DNA of 64,000 nucleotides, from positions 60,198,501-60,262,500 of the forward strand of contig JASDFA010000003.1 of NCBI GenBank assembly GCA_035772735.1, written 5' to 3'. A program made the translations under genes and the position numbers. The first letter of the stretch is position 1; the number at the start of each line of letters is the position of its first letter. Below, piece after piece: positions 34,285 through 46,764 of this stretch. Under the pieces are notes generated by a model. It saw nothing but the letters and a program-made list of their open reading frames with translations. It was not told the DNA's origin and did no database searches. The DNA comes from Datura wrightii (taxonomy: Eukaryota; Streptophyta; Magnoliopsida; Solanales; Solanaceae).

Positions 34285-35710
34285 GAAGAAACTCGCCAGT
34301 TAATCGGTAAACAGTGAACGAGGTATGTCAAGGCATTTTCTTTCTACAAGTTAGTTTCATTAGCATAGTAGTTCAGTATGAATCCCAGTAAAGCATGTTA
34401 GGAGTATGTTATCATGTCTAGTTGTTGTTGTCAGTTGAGGATCGAAGTTTGTATTATTTTGGGTTGGATTATACCTGTATAGCTTCTATGACCACCCCAG
34501 GGTTTATAGCTGTGTCGCCGCCCGCAAGGGGCGAGATTACGTTGCTCTACGGAGCGTCATGCCGTCTGGAAGGGACTAAGATGAGGATCCAGATCCTCAT
34601 AGGCCGTGGTTGGACTTATACACACCCTCGCCGAGCGTTTACGCCCGAGGTGTAGATATCAGAAGTCCTCCGGACTCAGACACAACTATAGTCAGGGGCC
34701 GAGCGAGCCCAGTTGCAGTCCCAGGGGATGGGTAGGATGCTTACAGCATGTAGTTGACTCAGTATGTCCTGGATAGGGGTATATAGATTGAGGAGTACTC
34801 ACTAGGGCTAATGGGGGCCCAGGTGGGTTGTTCTGTGCTTATTGTACCTTCCGGCTTATGGGGGCTAGGTAAGGTTTATGTTTGCTTTAGTTACTTATAG
34901 TTAGACAGTAAGAGGCCTCATTTTTTAGGTATGACCCCTACCCTCCTTATTACAATTATGTTTAGCCCTGATTTCACTTGTTCATCCATCTTTAGACTGG
35001 TTCCTTTACTTCAGAATTGTCAGTTCTATTTCATTACTTTCAGTTATTTAAAGTTACTGCCTTACATATTCACTACCTGTGGTACTGATTCCCTCTTCTG
35101 GGGCACTGCATTACTTTCCTGTAGGTACATATAGATGAGGAGCAGGTCCCTCATAGTTCCAGTCAGCCATATAGAACCGTCAGCTCCCTTCTTCTGGAGC
35201 TTGAGTGATAGAGGTTTATTCCTTTTGTTTGTATAGTATGGGTAGGTAGGGGCCCTGTCCCAACCATCCTATTACTCCTAGAGGCTTGCTTGCAAATTGT
35301 GTTCCCTGTGGTTATATTATCTCGGCCGTGTAGGGCCCATATGTGGTTTAGATTACGTGTGTTGGCCGTGTGGGGCCCTTTTTGGTTGTTGATTGGTGGC
35401 CTTGTCGGTCATAGTTCAGTTTAGCATCTGATTTTACTTTTCAGTTATAACTAGATATCATGGTGGCCTTGTCGGCCCGCATAAGACTCCCTATGATTGT
35501 TTGTCTCTGGTTAGCTGTTTATTTTCACAAGTGGCTATAGGCCTTGTCGGCTAGGGGTTGTATTTACAGCCGCTATATAGCCCGTTGTTTTCTTGATTCT
35601 AAAGTTAGAGTAAGCCTTGCACCAGAGGTTCTTAGGCTCAATTAGCACAGCAGTTCAGGTCCTAGTAGGGCACCAGGTGCCAATCATGCCTCCTAAGGTG
35701 GGGCATGACA
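34285..35710 (+). repeat. Tek-3 3' LTR, 5'-truncated (1,426 bp)
   Basis: Matches 28367-29791 of the 5' LTR from GAAACTCGCCAGTTAAT to GGGGCATGACA. The first 600 bases, including the promoter, are absent. The junction with integrase sits in short G/C-rich homology. Confidence 0.88.
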
Positions 35711-38395
35711 TTCTTTTACCCCAATGTTGTCTACCAGGACTACCAAGGCTAGATCACCCAAACACTTTTTCAAAAGTGATAAATGAAAGACGGGATGAAC
35801 TGAAGATTACTCCGATGGCAAGTCCAACTCATATGCCACCTTACCAACTCTTCTACCTGGTAGGGACCAACATAGCAAGGACTGAGTTTCCCTTTCTTTC
35901 TGAACCGCATGACTCCCTTCATGGGAGATCCCTTTAGAAATACCCAGTCATCCACATCAAACTCCAGATCCCTTCTTCTCACATAAGCATACGATTTCTT
36001 GTGACTTTGAGCGGTTTTCAACCGGTCCCTTATCAACCGAACCTTTACCATGGCTTCATTAACTGAATCAGGTCCTATCATGGCTGTCTCACAAACCTCA
36101 AACCATCTGATGGGCGATCTACACCTTCGCCCGTAAAGAGCCTCGAACGGTGCCATCTGGATACTAGAGTGATAACTGTTATTATAGGCGAACTCAATCA
36201 AGGGCAAATGATCATCCCAACTACCTTAGAAATCCATAGCACATGCCCTCAACATATCCTTGAGGGTCTATATGGTTCGTTCTTCTTGGCTATCTATTTG
36301 CGGGTGGAAGGCTGTACTGAGCTTAACTTGAATCCCAACTCCCTTTTGAAAAGACCGCCAAAACTGGGAGGTAAACTGAGTACGTCGGTCTGAAATAATA
36401 GACAAGGGCACTCCATGAACTCGAACCAACTCCTAAATATATTATTTGGCATAATCATCAGTTGAATCCATGGTTTTGATCGGTAAGAAGTGTGCAGCCT
36501 TGGTTAACCTATAGACCACCACCCAAATAGAGTCGTATTGCCGGCGAGTACGAGGTAGACCTGTAATGAAATCCATGTTAATTTCTTCCCACTTCCAAGT
36601 GGGGATGCTGATATCCTGAAGTACACCTCCCAGCCTTTGATGCTCAACCTTCACTTGCTTACAATTTGGACATTTAGCTATGAACTCCACGATATCCTTC
36701 TTCATACCATCCCACCAATAGATTTCTCGCAAGTACCGATACATCTTCGTGGATCCTGGATGGATAGAGTATTTGGTTTTATGTGCCTCATGCATTATCC
36801 GAACCCTCAAATTATCAACGTCCAGAATACATAGTCAACCCTGGTATCGTAGCACAACATATCCCCCTTGGGAGAAAACCTCCACCCTTTTTCTCTGCAC
36901 TGCTTCCTTTAGCTTCCTCAAAGTTGGATCCTCATCTTGCTTAGATTTGACATCAACCACAAAGGTCTCACCCATTCTGCATAATAATGCCGCCATCAGT
37001 CGAGTTGATCAATCTAACTCCCAGTCTTGCAAGTCGGTGGACATCCTTCACCAACTCCTTCTTTCCCTCATCCACATGGGACACACTCTCCATAGAGAGC
37101 CTACTAAGTGCATCCGCAACCACATTAGCCTTGCCCGGGTGGTAAAGGACACTCATGTCGTAGTCCTTTAGCAACTCCAACAACCTCCTTTGCCTAAGAT
37201 TTAGGTCTTTCTGCATAAACACTTATTGAAAGATCTTGTTATTCGTGAATACATCCATGTGGACCCCATACATGTAATGCCTCCATATCTTCAACGCAAA
37301 CACCACCGCACCCAACTCAAGATCACGGGTCGGATAATTCTTTTCATGAACTTTCAGCTGTCTCGAGGCATATGCTATTACCTTCCCATGCTACATCAAC
37401 ACACATCCCAATTCGACTCTAGAAGCATCACAATACACTACAAATCCATTAGAACACTCTGGTAGATTCAACATTGGTGCTGAAGTGAGTCGGGTCTTTA
37501 ACTCTTGCAAGCTTTTCTCACAAGCATCCGATCATTGGAACTTCAGCTTTTTCTGAGTCAACATGGTCAATGGGGCTGCAATTGATGAAAAACCCTCAAT
37601 GAATCTTCGGTAGTAGCCTGTCAAGCCCAAGAAACTCTTAATTTCTAAAGGATTTACCAGTCTGGACCAATTCTTCATAGCCTCAATCTTCTGGGAATCT
37701 ACCCTTATGCCTTTGCTTGATACCACATGACCCAAAAATGCCACCGAGTCTAGCCAAAATTCACACTTTCTAAGCTTTGCATACAGCTGACGATCCTTGA
37801 GGGTTTGCAACACTATTCTCAAATGAGTGGCATGCTCCTCCTTGCTCCGGGAGTATATAAGGATGTCATCAATGAACATAATCACGAACATGTCTAGATA
37901 TTGCTTGAACGCCCAGTTCATTAGATCCATAAAAGCTGTAGGGGTATTGGTTAGTCCGAAAGACATAAAAACAAATTTGTAGTGACCATACCAAGTCCTG
38001 AAAGCGGTCTTCGGGATGTCACTCTCCCGAACCCTGAGCTGGTGATACTAGGACCTGAGATCAATCTTGGAGAAGCACCTGGCACCCTGGAGCTGGTCAA
38101 ATAAATCATCGATCCTGGGTAAGGGGTATCTGTTCTTGACGGTATCCTTGTTCAACTGTCGATAGTCAATACACATGCGAAGGGAACCGTCCTTCTTTTG
38201 AAAAAATAGAACTAGTGCACCCCATAGAGACTGGCTCGGTCTAATGAAGCCCTTATCCAATAGATCCTTTAATTGATCCTTCAATTCCTTTAGCTTGGCT
38301 GAAGCCATCCTATAGGGAGGTATAGAGATAGGTTGTGTATCGTGTAAGAGATCAACACCGAAGTTGATTTCCCTGTCAAGAGGAGCAACTGGCAA
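35711..38395 (-). pseudogene. pol: Tek-2 pol: RT, RNase H, integrase (N-terminally truncated, decayed)
   Basis: Minus order: pre-RT segment [20 protein letters not shown] (38380), RT with [20 protein letters not shown] (38190) and catalytic [11 protein letters not shown] (about 37870), [17 protein letters not shown] (37610), RNase H (37500-37000) ending [11 protein letters not shown], integrase zinc finger with CPNCKQVKVEHQ (36670), core MDFITGLPRTRRQYDSIW (36560) and FAYNNSYHSSIQMAPFEA (36190), and GPY-type module KLSPCYVGPYQVEEL (35860). Interrupted by a few stops. It continues at 27761 beyond Tek-3. Confidence 0.88.
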
Positions 38396-39909
38396 TAATA
38401 TATAAAACATGCAAAACAATGGGAGGACTCGTCATAACCAACACCATCATGGTAGAGCCTTTCATGATGCCCCAACTATCTCACTCAAGTGGGCAGAGCC
38501 GACCCTGGCTTGCCAGGCGAGGGTCGTGCATTAGGCGTGATATCACATTTGAGGGGATCATTATCAATACAACATATCATTAGAAACCGATGGTGGCACG
38601 TGGTTATGAGACACCGTCATAGTCCTTTGAACACCGGGCTGCTCGGTGCTAGACAAGACTCCCAAAAATATGCATATAGGCTCATAAGTAAATCAATAAC
38701 ATCATGCATTAAGATTCATTGCCTAAAATGTAACATTTATCATCATTGATCCCCTTTAAAACATGCTTAGCCAAGAACCAAAAGGCTCTTTTCATTGACT
38801 GACATCATAAATCGGTAAATCATATAATTTATTCATAAATCGTAAATCATTCTTCAACATGTGGGCATTGCCTAATACTTTGATATATCCAATTCTTTAA
38901 AAAATATGCTCATAAACATGGGAACTTGAATTCATGATTTTCCATCATCAATAAATGCAAAATATTGAATATTCATCATAAATCATAACTTTCATGAACC
39001 TTCATTAATGGGCATTTTAGATTTAAAAAGCTAGAAATATGATTTTAAAGAAAATAATATAAAACCTATCCATCATTCATAATTCAATAATAAAACTCAA
39101 TTAAATCATACCCATAAAGAGAAATCATATTTTCATGCATTTGGATAAAACCCCATAGACTTGAATAGGAGAATTCACGATTCAATCGAAATTTGGGCAT
39201 GGGTGTGAAAGGATTCACCCATTCTAAATCCTACATACCTGGGGACACTTGGTTCTTAGTTTCCCATTGAAAGCCCAAGATGGAAATTTGGAGAACTTGA
39301 GGAAGAACACTTGAATCACCCTCTACTCCCCTCTCTAACTCTTGCATGCATAAAAATAAGACTTAACATGGACTAATCCCCCTTAAAAGGCCCTATTCCG
39401 ACCTTAAAACAATATAGTTTAGGCCTTAGGAGTTTAGAAAATTATGAGAAGACCCTTACTAATTCGCAGAAAATAACTGGCAGGTGACCCTAACGGGTGA
39501 CCTAACGACTCGTCAGGACGGGCAACGACTCGTCATGTCGCTCGCAAGTAACTGCCTCAGCCTCAATTAAAATTCAATACGTTTGCTCATGACCGACCTC
39601 ACGAGTCACTGGGACTGATCACGACTCATGGGGGACCCATCCATTAAGTACACTGGTCAGACCTCGTATTTAATTCTCAACCTCACCCCACGTAACCTGA
39701 TGACTCGTGGTAACTGACCGAGTTGTTCCCACGCCCATGGGGACCTCAACTCCATCCCATTCCATCCTTCCCACCAGTCACCTGACAACTCGTGGTGTCT
39801 CCTCACGAGTCATCTAGCGACTCGTCCTGCACTGCTGCAACATTTTTTTTTCTTCAGAATTTCCCCTTTTGACTCCCAGGTCTGATCCTTGGGTTCCTGG
39901 GGTATAACA
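38396..39909 (-). repeat. Tek-2 5' LTR, 3'-truncated
   Basis: Minus start TGTTATACCCC at 39909. It aligns with the 3' LTR from 27327 to about 25812 and then stops at an internal junction where pol begins (AATAATATATAAAACATG-type homology at the break). U3 at 39470-39830 has the same ACGAGTC/GACTCGT units. No gene is visible. Confidence 0.87.
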
Positions 39910-39914
39910 ACATC

Positions 39915-40131
39915 ATTAACTGAAAAGGGCAGAGCACGAGTCAGGAGGACATTTTAGAGATTGAAACGCTATGCACGATAAGAATCATGAAGGAAAGGGA
40001 ATTTTACTAAAAATGCCTCGTAGAATCCCCCTTATAAGTGTGGCACACTTCACACCTATGAAAAGGACTCTACTTGATGCGGCTCTTAGGCATCCTCAGA
40101 CACTCTAAACCTGGTGCTCTGATACCAAGTT
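39915..40131 (-). other. Tek-1 leader and primer-binding site
   Basis: The primer site TGGTATCAGAGC (minus, 40127-40116) lies four bases after the LTR end TGTGACA (40132). The leader runs to the Tek-2 insertion at 39914, adjoining the gag start at 25187. Confidence 0.85.
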
Positions 40132-43100
40132 TGTCACAACCCGAGTCTACACCCTAGACACGACACTATACTTAAGATCACAAGTGACCCCAAGCAAACC
40201 CATGGCATAACATAATTCTATAATGACTGAACTACTGTAAAAGACTATTAAGCATAAGCTGACTAAAGTAATAACCAAATATTGAATAATAAAGAGCATA
40301 TGATAAATTATAGATATTTGCTCAAATACTAAGACTCAAACTAAATCTAGCATACACCGTCTGAAAGCCTTCTAAAAGAATGGATGAGTTGCTGGGATAA
40401 AACCCCCCACTTAACTCTAACATCTAAAACTAAAATAACAATGCTGAAAATGAAAACTCCATCACTTGGAAGATGAGGACTCACCACTGTTAGACTGCTG
40501 GAAATTTGCGGGAGAAACTAGCATCAATGCTGAGGCTGGGTACTTGAGCCTATATCATAAAATTATATAACACATAAAAATATATGATCAGTACTTGAAA
40601 TGTACTGAGTATGTGAAATATAAATAGAACATACATGTAGTAAGTACTTGTAAATTAAACTAAAATAACATGCAACGACCCTATATGAAATCAGCAATAC
40701 TACAAATATTCTGGCATATCTGGGAATACTATAAGAATCAATAAAATAAATTAGAGTCATGTGCATGTCTTGAAATCTAATAGACTTCACTGGACTAATA
40801 ACTCTGACTATATTGGACTATGGGAGAGCCTATAACCGACATATAACTATGTGAGCTAGACGTGGAGTTCGGTGTATACACCCCATCAGAGAGAGCCCAC
40901 GGTACCTTGCCAAGATATAGTGGCTGATATGTGTTATCACTATCTGGGTCCCATTCGGGCTAATAACCTAAGATGGGACGTAGTTCTGGAAACCTAGGTG
41001 CGCTAAACCCAGGCGCACTCGGTGCTAAGTACTACTCCCACTGAAAACCTAATTATATCTATCTGAGCTGATAGCTCGAAACTGATGTCCTAAGATTAAG
41101 GCAGAACTACTTATCTGGAAGTGTTCCAAGAGTCTAAGGACCTGAAAGAAACTATGTCCTCAGACTTGTCAGAGTTGTTTTATCTGAAAGTGTTGTGCAG
41201 TCTAAAGAACAACGAACATGCTAATTAACTGATACTACTGAATATACTAAGTATTGATAATATTACTATGAATGAGCATACTGGAGACGATGAAAATTAC
41301 TATAAAGCACATTTGCACATTTCTACGAGAAAGTCATATATGTGTGACAATTCATGCTATTTTAAAATATTACTAGTTTTATAAAAAAAACTCTATGAAA
41401 AATCATGCCAAGTTCAAGTTCAAGTGAGACATATTGTATAGTTGAAATTACTATCATGAGTATTTAATAATTCTAGTCATGCAAGCCTGACATCATAGAG
41501 AAAGTAGGGAAAATGTTCAATATTTGAAAGAAAATCCCTAGGTTATGATTTATAGAAATACTTTATCGTTAGGATTTAATGGAATTTAGGACACAAGGGT
41601 GAAAGGAATACCCCCGCTAAATCCCCACACACCTGAAGAAGAATCTCATAGAATTAGCTTGGAAATTCTGAGAAGAGATTGATGCCCTAGTTTCTAGTTT
41701 GAAAGGAAAACTCTAAACTCTACGTACGATTCTAGTAATTCTAGGAGATAATGAGAGGAGAGTACGACATAATCCCCTCTAAAAAGACCCAAGTATGACC
41801 GTAATTAATGAGTTAGGAGCTTAGGATTTGACAAAAATACCCCTGGTTATCTATTTCAAAACTTGACTGTCCAGATCCAATGGGCCTCACAATGAGTTGT
41901 TGGTTGTGACCATGGCTCATTGGAACCTGTCGTTGGTTCTAGGCCTAGGAAGTCGGTTTCTTGATTCCGACCAATGGGCAGACAGGATGACTTGTTAGAC
42001 GCAAGAATGGGTGATCTTGGGCATAATTATGTGCCCAAGTGCTATTTTATAACTTAATTAAGTCATGTTTGTCAATTAAATTAATTATATTCTCATGTGA
42101 TTTCTATTAATTTTGTGTATAAACTAACCAACATGATTAGTCCTTATTTTGTAGGTGTAAAATTCATGTGAGGGACTAAAATGTGACGGTTGTAGCAATG
42201 GAATGAAGTTCGGACTTGATGGCAAATGAAGGCAACATGGTAGGCCAAAGGGAAGGCTGGCCGCGCTAGGCAGCGTGCCACGCTGTGCGTCTGCCGCGCC
42301 CAGCGCTATGCCACGCAAAGGATGCGTGTGCGAAGATGTCAATCCAGTGTCCCTGCACGCTGGCAACGTGCCACGACAGGCACATGGCACGACCAACAAC
42401 ATGCCACGCCGGGCGACGCACAGGTACCTCGCGCAAGACCTACCGAGAAGATACGTTCCAGTGAACCTTTGCGTTTGCTCCGTGGAACGGAGGAAAATCT
42501 CTGTGATAGCCTTGGCACCACGGATCTGTTCCACCATAGGCCAAATTTTGCATTTTTTCAGCTTAGTATAAATTGAACCCTTAGCTTCTAAAATCATTTA
42601 TCACGAAATAACTTGGGGAAACCTTAAAGGAGCGAAGAGAGAAGGGAAGAACTCTACCTAGGGTTGATTATATTTCATTATGTTTTAATTAGTATTGTAA
42701 GTACACCACTTTAAACATGTTTTTGAGTATTTGTACGAACATGAGTAGCTAAAACCCTTCCTCTAGGGTTGAGGTTACGTAAGATGATTGTAATTGCATG
42801 AATTCTTCTTGGTTTGAGGTTTTAGTTGTTGTTTTGGCTTACATTCTTTATTATTATTGTTTTTATGCTTGATCACCATGAAAACAAATGCATTAATCTT
42901 AGGTAAATGCTTGAGAGAGTAACCCTAGGCAAGAACATACGAATGTAGGGAGAAAGTTCTTATCTTTTGATATGATTCGCAATTAGGATAAATAATATAT
43001 CTAAATTGCCTTGCTTGGTATATAAGATGGGATGATAGCAAGATACTGGCTCAGAATTGTGACTCCACCACTCATAGAAGTAGTTGTGAAGCTAAGTTAG

Positions 43101-44054
43101 GTTAAATGATTAAAGGTACGAAAGTCCCTAATCAAGAGCACAAACCCCGTAAACCACATCCCTGTAGTTGAATTGCCCATGAACTAGGATGTCACATCCC
43201 CGCTCAACGATGTAGTTGTGAGGATAGTTTGTTGTGTTTAGAGGCTCGATAGACCATGAACATCACATTTCCAACTATGTGAGACAACAATTGATAATTT
43301 CATTCATGAGCCATTGCGAAGTGTAGCATTGCATGATTATCCTGCCTTAGCTCTAGTTGCTTCTTATATCCGGATTGATTTGTGACCACCCCTAGATTTA
43401 ATTATAATTTCCCAAAAACTTCTATAATTAACACTTGTGAATGTTAATCTTACACTTGAACTTGATAAATTCTCTGAATTAGTCCAGTCCCCATGGGTTC
43501 GACATCTGATTCTTAAAAAAGGCCACTGTATTACTTGTACGACCGCATACGCTTGCGAGTGCGCTGGAGCGCAACAATGGGTCATTGTATCTAGTCATTG
43601 TCACAAGAAGGATTTCGAACAACTTCTGAACTTCTCCCAATAGATAGACAAAACAACCCATTTGCTGAAATAATGGGTCATTGATTCCAACCGTTGTCAC
43701 AAGGAGAAATTAATCACTTTATGGATTTCCTACAATGGCATCCCAGGACAGGTCATTATATCAAACAACAACTTCTTGTCTGGCTCGTGGCTTGGAAGAC
43801 AAACTTTTGATCACATTCTGAACTTGATAGAATGGGAAACACAATGACTTATTTCCACTAACAACGGGTTGTTGTACCACTCGTTGAATCTGAGGAATGA
43901 AAACTCTGAGGCTGATAAAGACTCAAAAAATAGGTCATTGTTAATAACATCAACTTGTTGGTTGAGTCGTTCTGAGATAAGATTTTCTTCTTTCTTCTCT
44001 GATTTTTTTCATTCCAAGTTTGGGTTTGGTCTAATGAACTTTTGGGATGTTATA
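40132..44054 (-). repeat. Tek-1 5' LTR, interrupted by solo LTR
   Basis: About 2.35 kb once the 42007-43576 insertion is discounted. U3 (43577-44000 and 41880-42006) carries many degenerate copies of AATGGGTCATTGTT and its complement. The region 40380-41700 resembles the Tek-2 LTR in layout (GATGAGGACTCACC, GTACTGAGTATG) but is diverged, so it is a different subfamily. No gene is visible. Confidence 0.82.
42012..43576 (+). mobile_element. Solo LTR 1 (Athila-like family, 1,565 bp)
   Basis: Begins TGATCTTGGGCA and ends GAGCGCAACA, flanked by perfect ATGGG duplications (42007-42011, 43577-43581). The terminal palindrome is CTTGGGCA/TGCCCAAG (42016-42039). U3 (42250-42530) is GC-rich with many GTGCCACG-type units, followed by a TATA box GTATAAATTG (about 42569). 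No internal sequence remains, so it arose by LTR-LTR recombination. Open frames across its U3 on either strand are compositional. Confidence 0.92.
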
Positions 44055-46764
44055 GACTTCCAAACATCAATTCCCAATTCACTGATAGGCAGTGACATGT
44101 TCACTGAGCCTCTCCCGAACTACTATCCCTATCTTGTGTCAGAGTTCTATGCTTCCTACCTAGCAAGACAAGATGCAATGAAGCACAAAGGGAAGGTCGA
44201 TGAGTTCCCTTGATTTATGGATAGAGTTTGATGTGTGAGTGGAAGGCAAGGAGGACCAGTTTGGTTGGGTGGCAAGAATTATAGCCAATGGTTAGCCCAT
44301 ACAGGCCTCCATGTGGGGTGAAATTATGCAGCATGACCTGAAGTTTGAGGCCAAGCTGTGGCATTAATTTGTATGTGGCATCATCATGCCATCTAAGAAT
44401 TATAAACGGGTGAACCTCAAAGCGACCATGCTCATCACATGCATTATGTCAGGGGTGCCCATTAATTTTAGTGAAGTGTTGGCAAACTCAAATGAAGCAT
44501 AAGGCCAAACAAAAAACGACCTCAATATCTTACGCAGTTCTCATTAGCAACCGTGTCTCAAAATAGGAGTTCCATTATTTCCTGATGAAGCTGCAAGCTC
44601 CGCTATTGGTGTCATTGTTGATAGGAAAAGGGACGCGGATACGCCCAAAAGAAAAAGAAAGTGGATGCAAGCCTTGGACACACCTGAGGGCTCCACCATA
44701 GATGACATGAATGAGAACCCCTTTGCTCCAGATCTCAATGAGCCAAACCCTAAGATGTTGGGGCATACTTCAGGAGAGGCACCACCCCACAGACCTTCAC
44801 CTCCTTCTTCTTCTTGAAGACCGAGTGGAATTCAAAAGCTAGCAGAGATGAAAAGATCTCATGAAAATAAACTCCAAAGATTGGATCAAGAATTACCCGC
44901 TCTTATACAAAGGCCGGTGAAGAAGGCGATGAAGGATGTCTTCGATAGCCTAAACAAATTATGCTTCTGTGTGGATGTGGTGGAAGGAGCAATCTCATCT
45001 CTCTGAGCTGATGTGAGAGAGCTGCAAAATAGGGCACCGATGGCTGACCCTGACTTGAGCTTGTTGCGCTCCAGCACACTCGCAAGCGTACGCGGTCGTA
45101 CAAGTAATACAATGGCAATTTTTAAGAGCCAGATGTCAAACCCATAGGGACTGGACCAATTCAGTGAATTATCAAGTTCAAGTGTTAAAATTAACCTTCA
45201 CAAGTGTTGATTATAGAAATTTTGGGAAATTATAATTAAGTCTAGGGGTGATCACAAAATACTTGAGAAAGAATATAAGGAGCAACTAGAGTTAAGGCTT
45301 AATAATCATGCAATGCTACAATTCTCAATGGTTCAAGTATGAAAACTTCAGTTGTTGTCTCACATAATTAAAATGCTATGTTCATGGTATTTCAAGCCTC
45401 TAAACATGACAAACTAGTTTCACACCTACATCATTGAGCGGGGATGTGACGTCTTAATTCGTGAGCAATTTAACTACATGGATGTGGTTTACGGAGTTTG
45501 CAACCTTGATTATAGAGTTTCATACCTCTAATCATTTAACCAAACATAGCTTCACAACTACTTCTAAGAGTGGTGATGTGATAATTCTAAGTTGGTGTCT
45601 AGATCATCCCGTTTTAATAACCAAGCAAAGCAAATTAGGTGTAATTTCTATCCTAATTGCGAATCCTATCATAAAACTAAGAACTTGCTCCCTACATTCT
45701 CTTGTTCTAGCCTTGGGTTACTCTCTCAAGCTTTTACCTAAGCTTAATGCATTTATTTTCATGGTGATCAAGCATAAAAACAACAATAATGAAGAATGTA
45801 AGACAAAACAACAACTAAAAACTCAAACAAAGAAGAATTCATGCAATTACAATTATCTTACGTAGCCTCAACCCTATAGGAAGGGTTGTAGCTACTCATG
45901 TTCATACAAATACTCAAAAAATTGTTTAAAGTAGTGTACTTACAAGACTAATTAAAGTAGAATGGAATACAATCAACCCTAGGTAGAGTTCTTCACTTCT
46001 CCCTTCGCTCCTTTACGGTTTCCCCAAGTTATTTCTTGATAAATGATTTTAGAAGCTAAGGGTTCAATTTATACTACGATGAAAAAATGCAAAATTTGTC
46101 CTGTGTTGGAATAGCTCCGTGGCACGGAGGTTATCACGGAGATTTTCCTCCATTCCATGGAGCAAACACAGAGGTTCACTGGAACGTGTCTTCTCGGCAG
46201 GTCTTGCACGAGGTACCTGCGCATCGCCCAGCGTGGCATGCTGCTAGTCGCGCCATGCGCCTGTCGTGGCACGTTGCCATCGCACAGGGCCACTGGATTG
46301 ACATCCTCGTGCGCACATCCTTGGCATGGTGTGGCACATGCACAGCGCGGCACGCTGCCTAGCGCGGCCAGCCTTCCCTTTGGCCTTCCATGTTTCCTTG
46401 ATTTGCCATCAAGTCTGAACTTTATTCCTTTGCTTCAACCATCACATTTTAGTCCCTCACATGCATTTTACACCTACAAAACAAGGACTAATGATGTTGT
46501 TTAGTTTATACACATAATTAATAGAAATCACATGAGAATATAATTAATTTAATTGACAAAAATGACTTAATTAAGTTATAAAATAGCACTTAGGCACATA
46601 ATTATGGCCAAGATCATAGCTTCGTTGATGTGGCCATGGCTGCCCCCTCTACTGCCCGAGGACCAATTGATGATTTATTTGCGGTCTTTGAGAAGGAGGA
46701 TGGAGCCGAGAAAGGAGGAGTGAGTGACGGGAACGAGAAAGCTAATGATGACGCTGATGAGTAG
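44055..46764 (+). pseudogene. Ath-D ORF3, decayed and interrupted
   Basis: Readable pieces: FTEPLPNYYPYLVSEFYASY near 44100 (the EFYA hallmark shared with the Ath-B ORF3), a hydrophilic region with KRKRKWMQALDTPEGS near 44655, FAPDLNEPNPK near 44725, MKRSHENKLQRLDQE near 44850 and MADPDLS at 45040. After the solo LTR it resumes in frame with VDVAMAAPSTARGPIDDLFA and ends DDADE (stop TAG 46762-46764). Several stops and frameshifts (for example TGA at 44211). Like Ath-B it ends in an acidic tail, so it is probably a distant member of the same family. Confidence 0.78.
45062..46616 (-). mobile_element. Solo LTR 2, same family as solo LTR 1, opposite orientation
   Basis: Minus start TGATCTTGGCC (46616) and end GAGCGCAACA (45062). 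Flanks are GAGCT (45057-45061) and TAGCT (46617-46621), a 5-bp duplication with one mismatch; removing it restores the ORF3 frame. GC-rich U3 at 46110-46370. It differs from solo LTR 1 by scattered changes and small indels. Confidence 0.9.

Larger units (their letters stand above)
27767..35710 (+). mobile_element. Tek-3: Tekay/Del-type element nested in Tek-2 integrase
   Basis: 5' LTR 27767-29791, tRNA-iMet primer site, gag, pol, and a 3' LTR truncated at its start (34285-35710). Flanking duplications are TTTTT (27762-27766) and TTCTT (35711-35715), one mismatch; joining the flanks restores the Tek-2 reading frame, so the insertion point is exact. Integrase C-terminus, chromodomain, polypurine tract and the first 600 bases or so of the 3' LTR are deleted. 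Confidence 0.9.
25188..39909 (-). mobile_element. Tek-2: Tekay/Del-type element nested in Tek-1, itself split by Tek-3
   Basis: Minus order: 5' LTR remnant (39909-38396), pol from mid-RT (38395-35711), Tek-3 insertion, pol C-terminus (27761-27590), polypurine tract (27343-27328) and full 3' LTR (27327-25188). Flanks are ACATC (39910-39914) and GCATC (25183-25187), a 5-bp duplication with one C/T-type change; the 3' LTR end is TA where CA is expected, also a C-to-T change. A deletion removed the 3' part of the 5' LTR, primer site, gag, protease and RT N-terminus. Confidence 0.87.
20134..44054 (-). mobile_element. Tek-1: Tekay/Del-type chromovirus, split by nested insertions
   Basis: Minus-strand order: 5' LTR (44054-40132, with a solo LTR inside), tRNA-iMet primer site (40127-40116), leader (40115-39915), insertion of Tek-2, gag from 25187, pol down to about 20540, polypurine tract (20297-20282) and the first 150 bases of the 3' LTR (20281-20134). 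The two halves join exactly at the Tek-2 target duplication, restoring the gag start region, which proves they are one element. The 5' LTR begins TATAACATCCC (TG decayed to TA). Tek-1 itself sits in Ath-D ORF3; the flanking five bases are GACTT (44055-44059), with the partner not in view. Confidence 0.85.

Noticed and set aside
42124..42597. 157-codon minus-strand frame, with a similar one at 46157-46504
   Set aside because: Both lie in the GC-rich U3 of solo LTRs, and the frames are open because of repeat composition; no recognisable domain.
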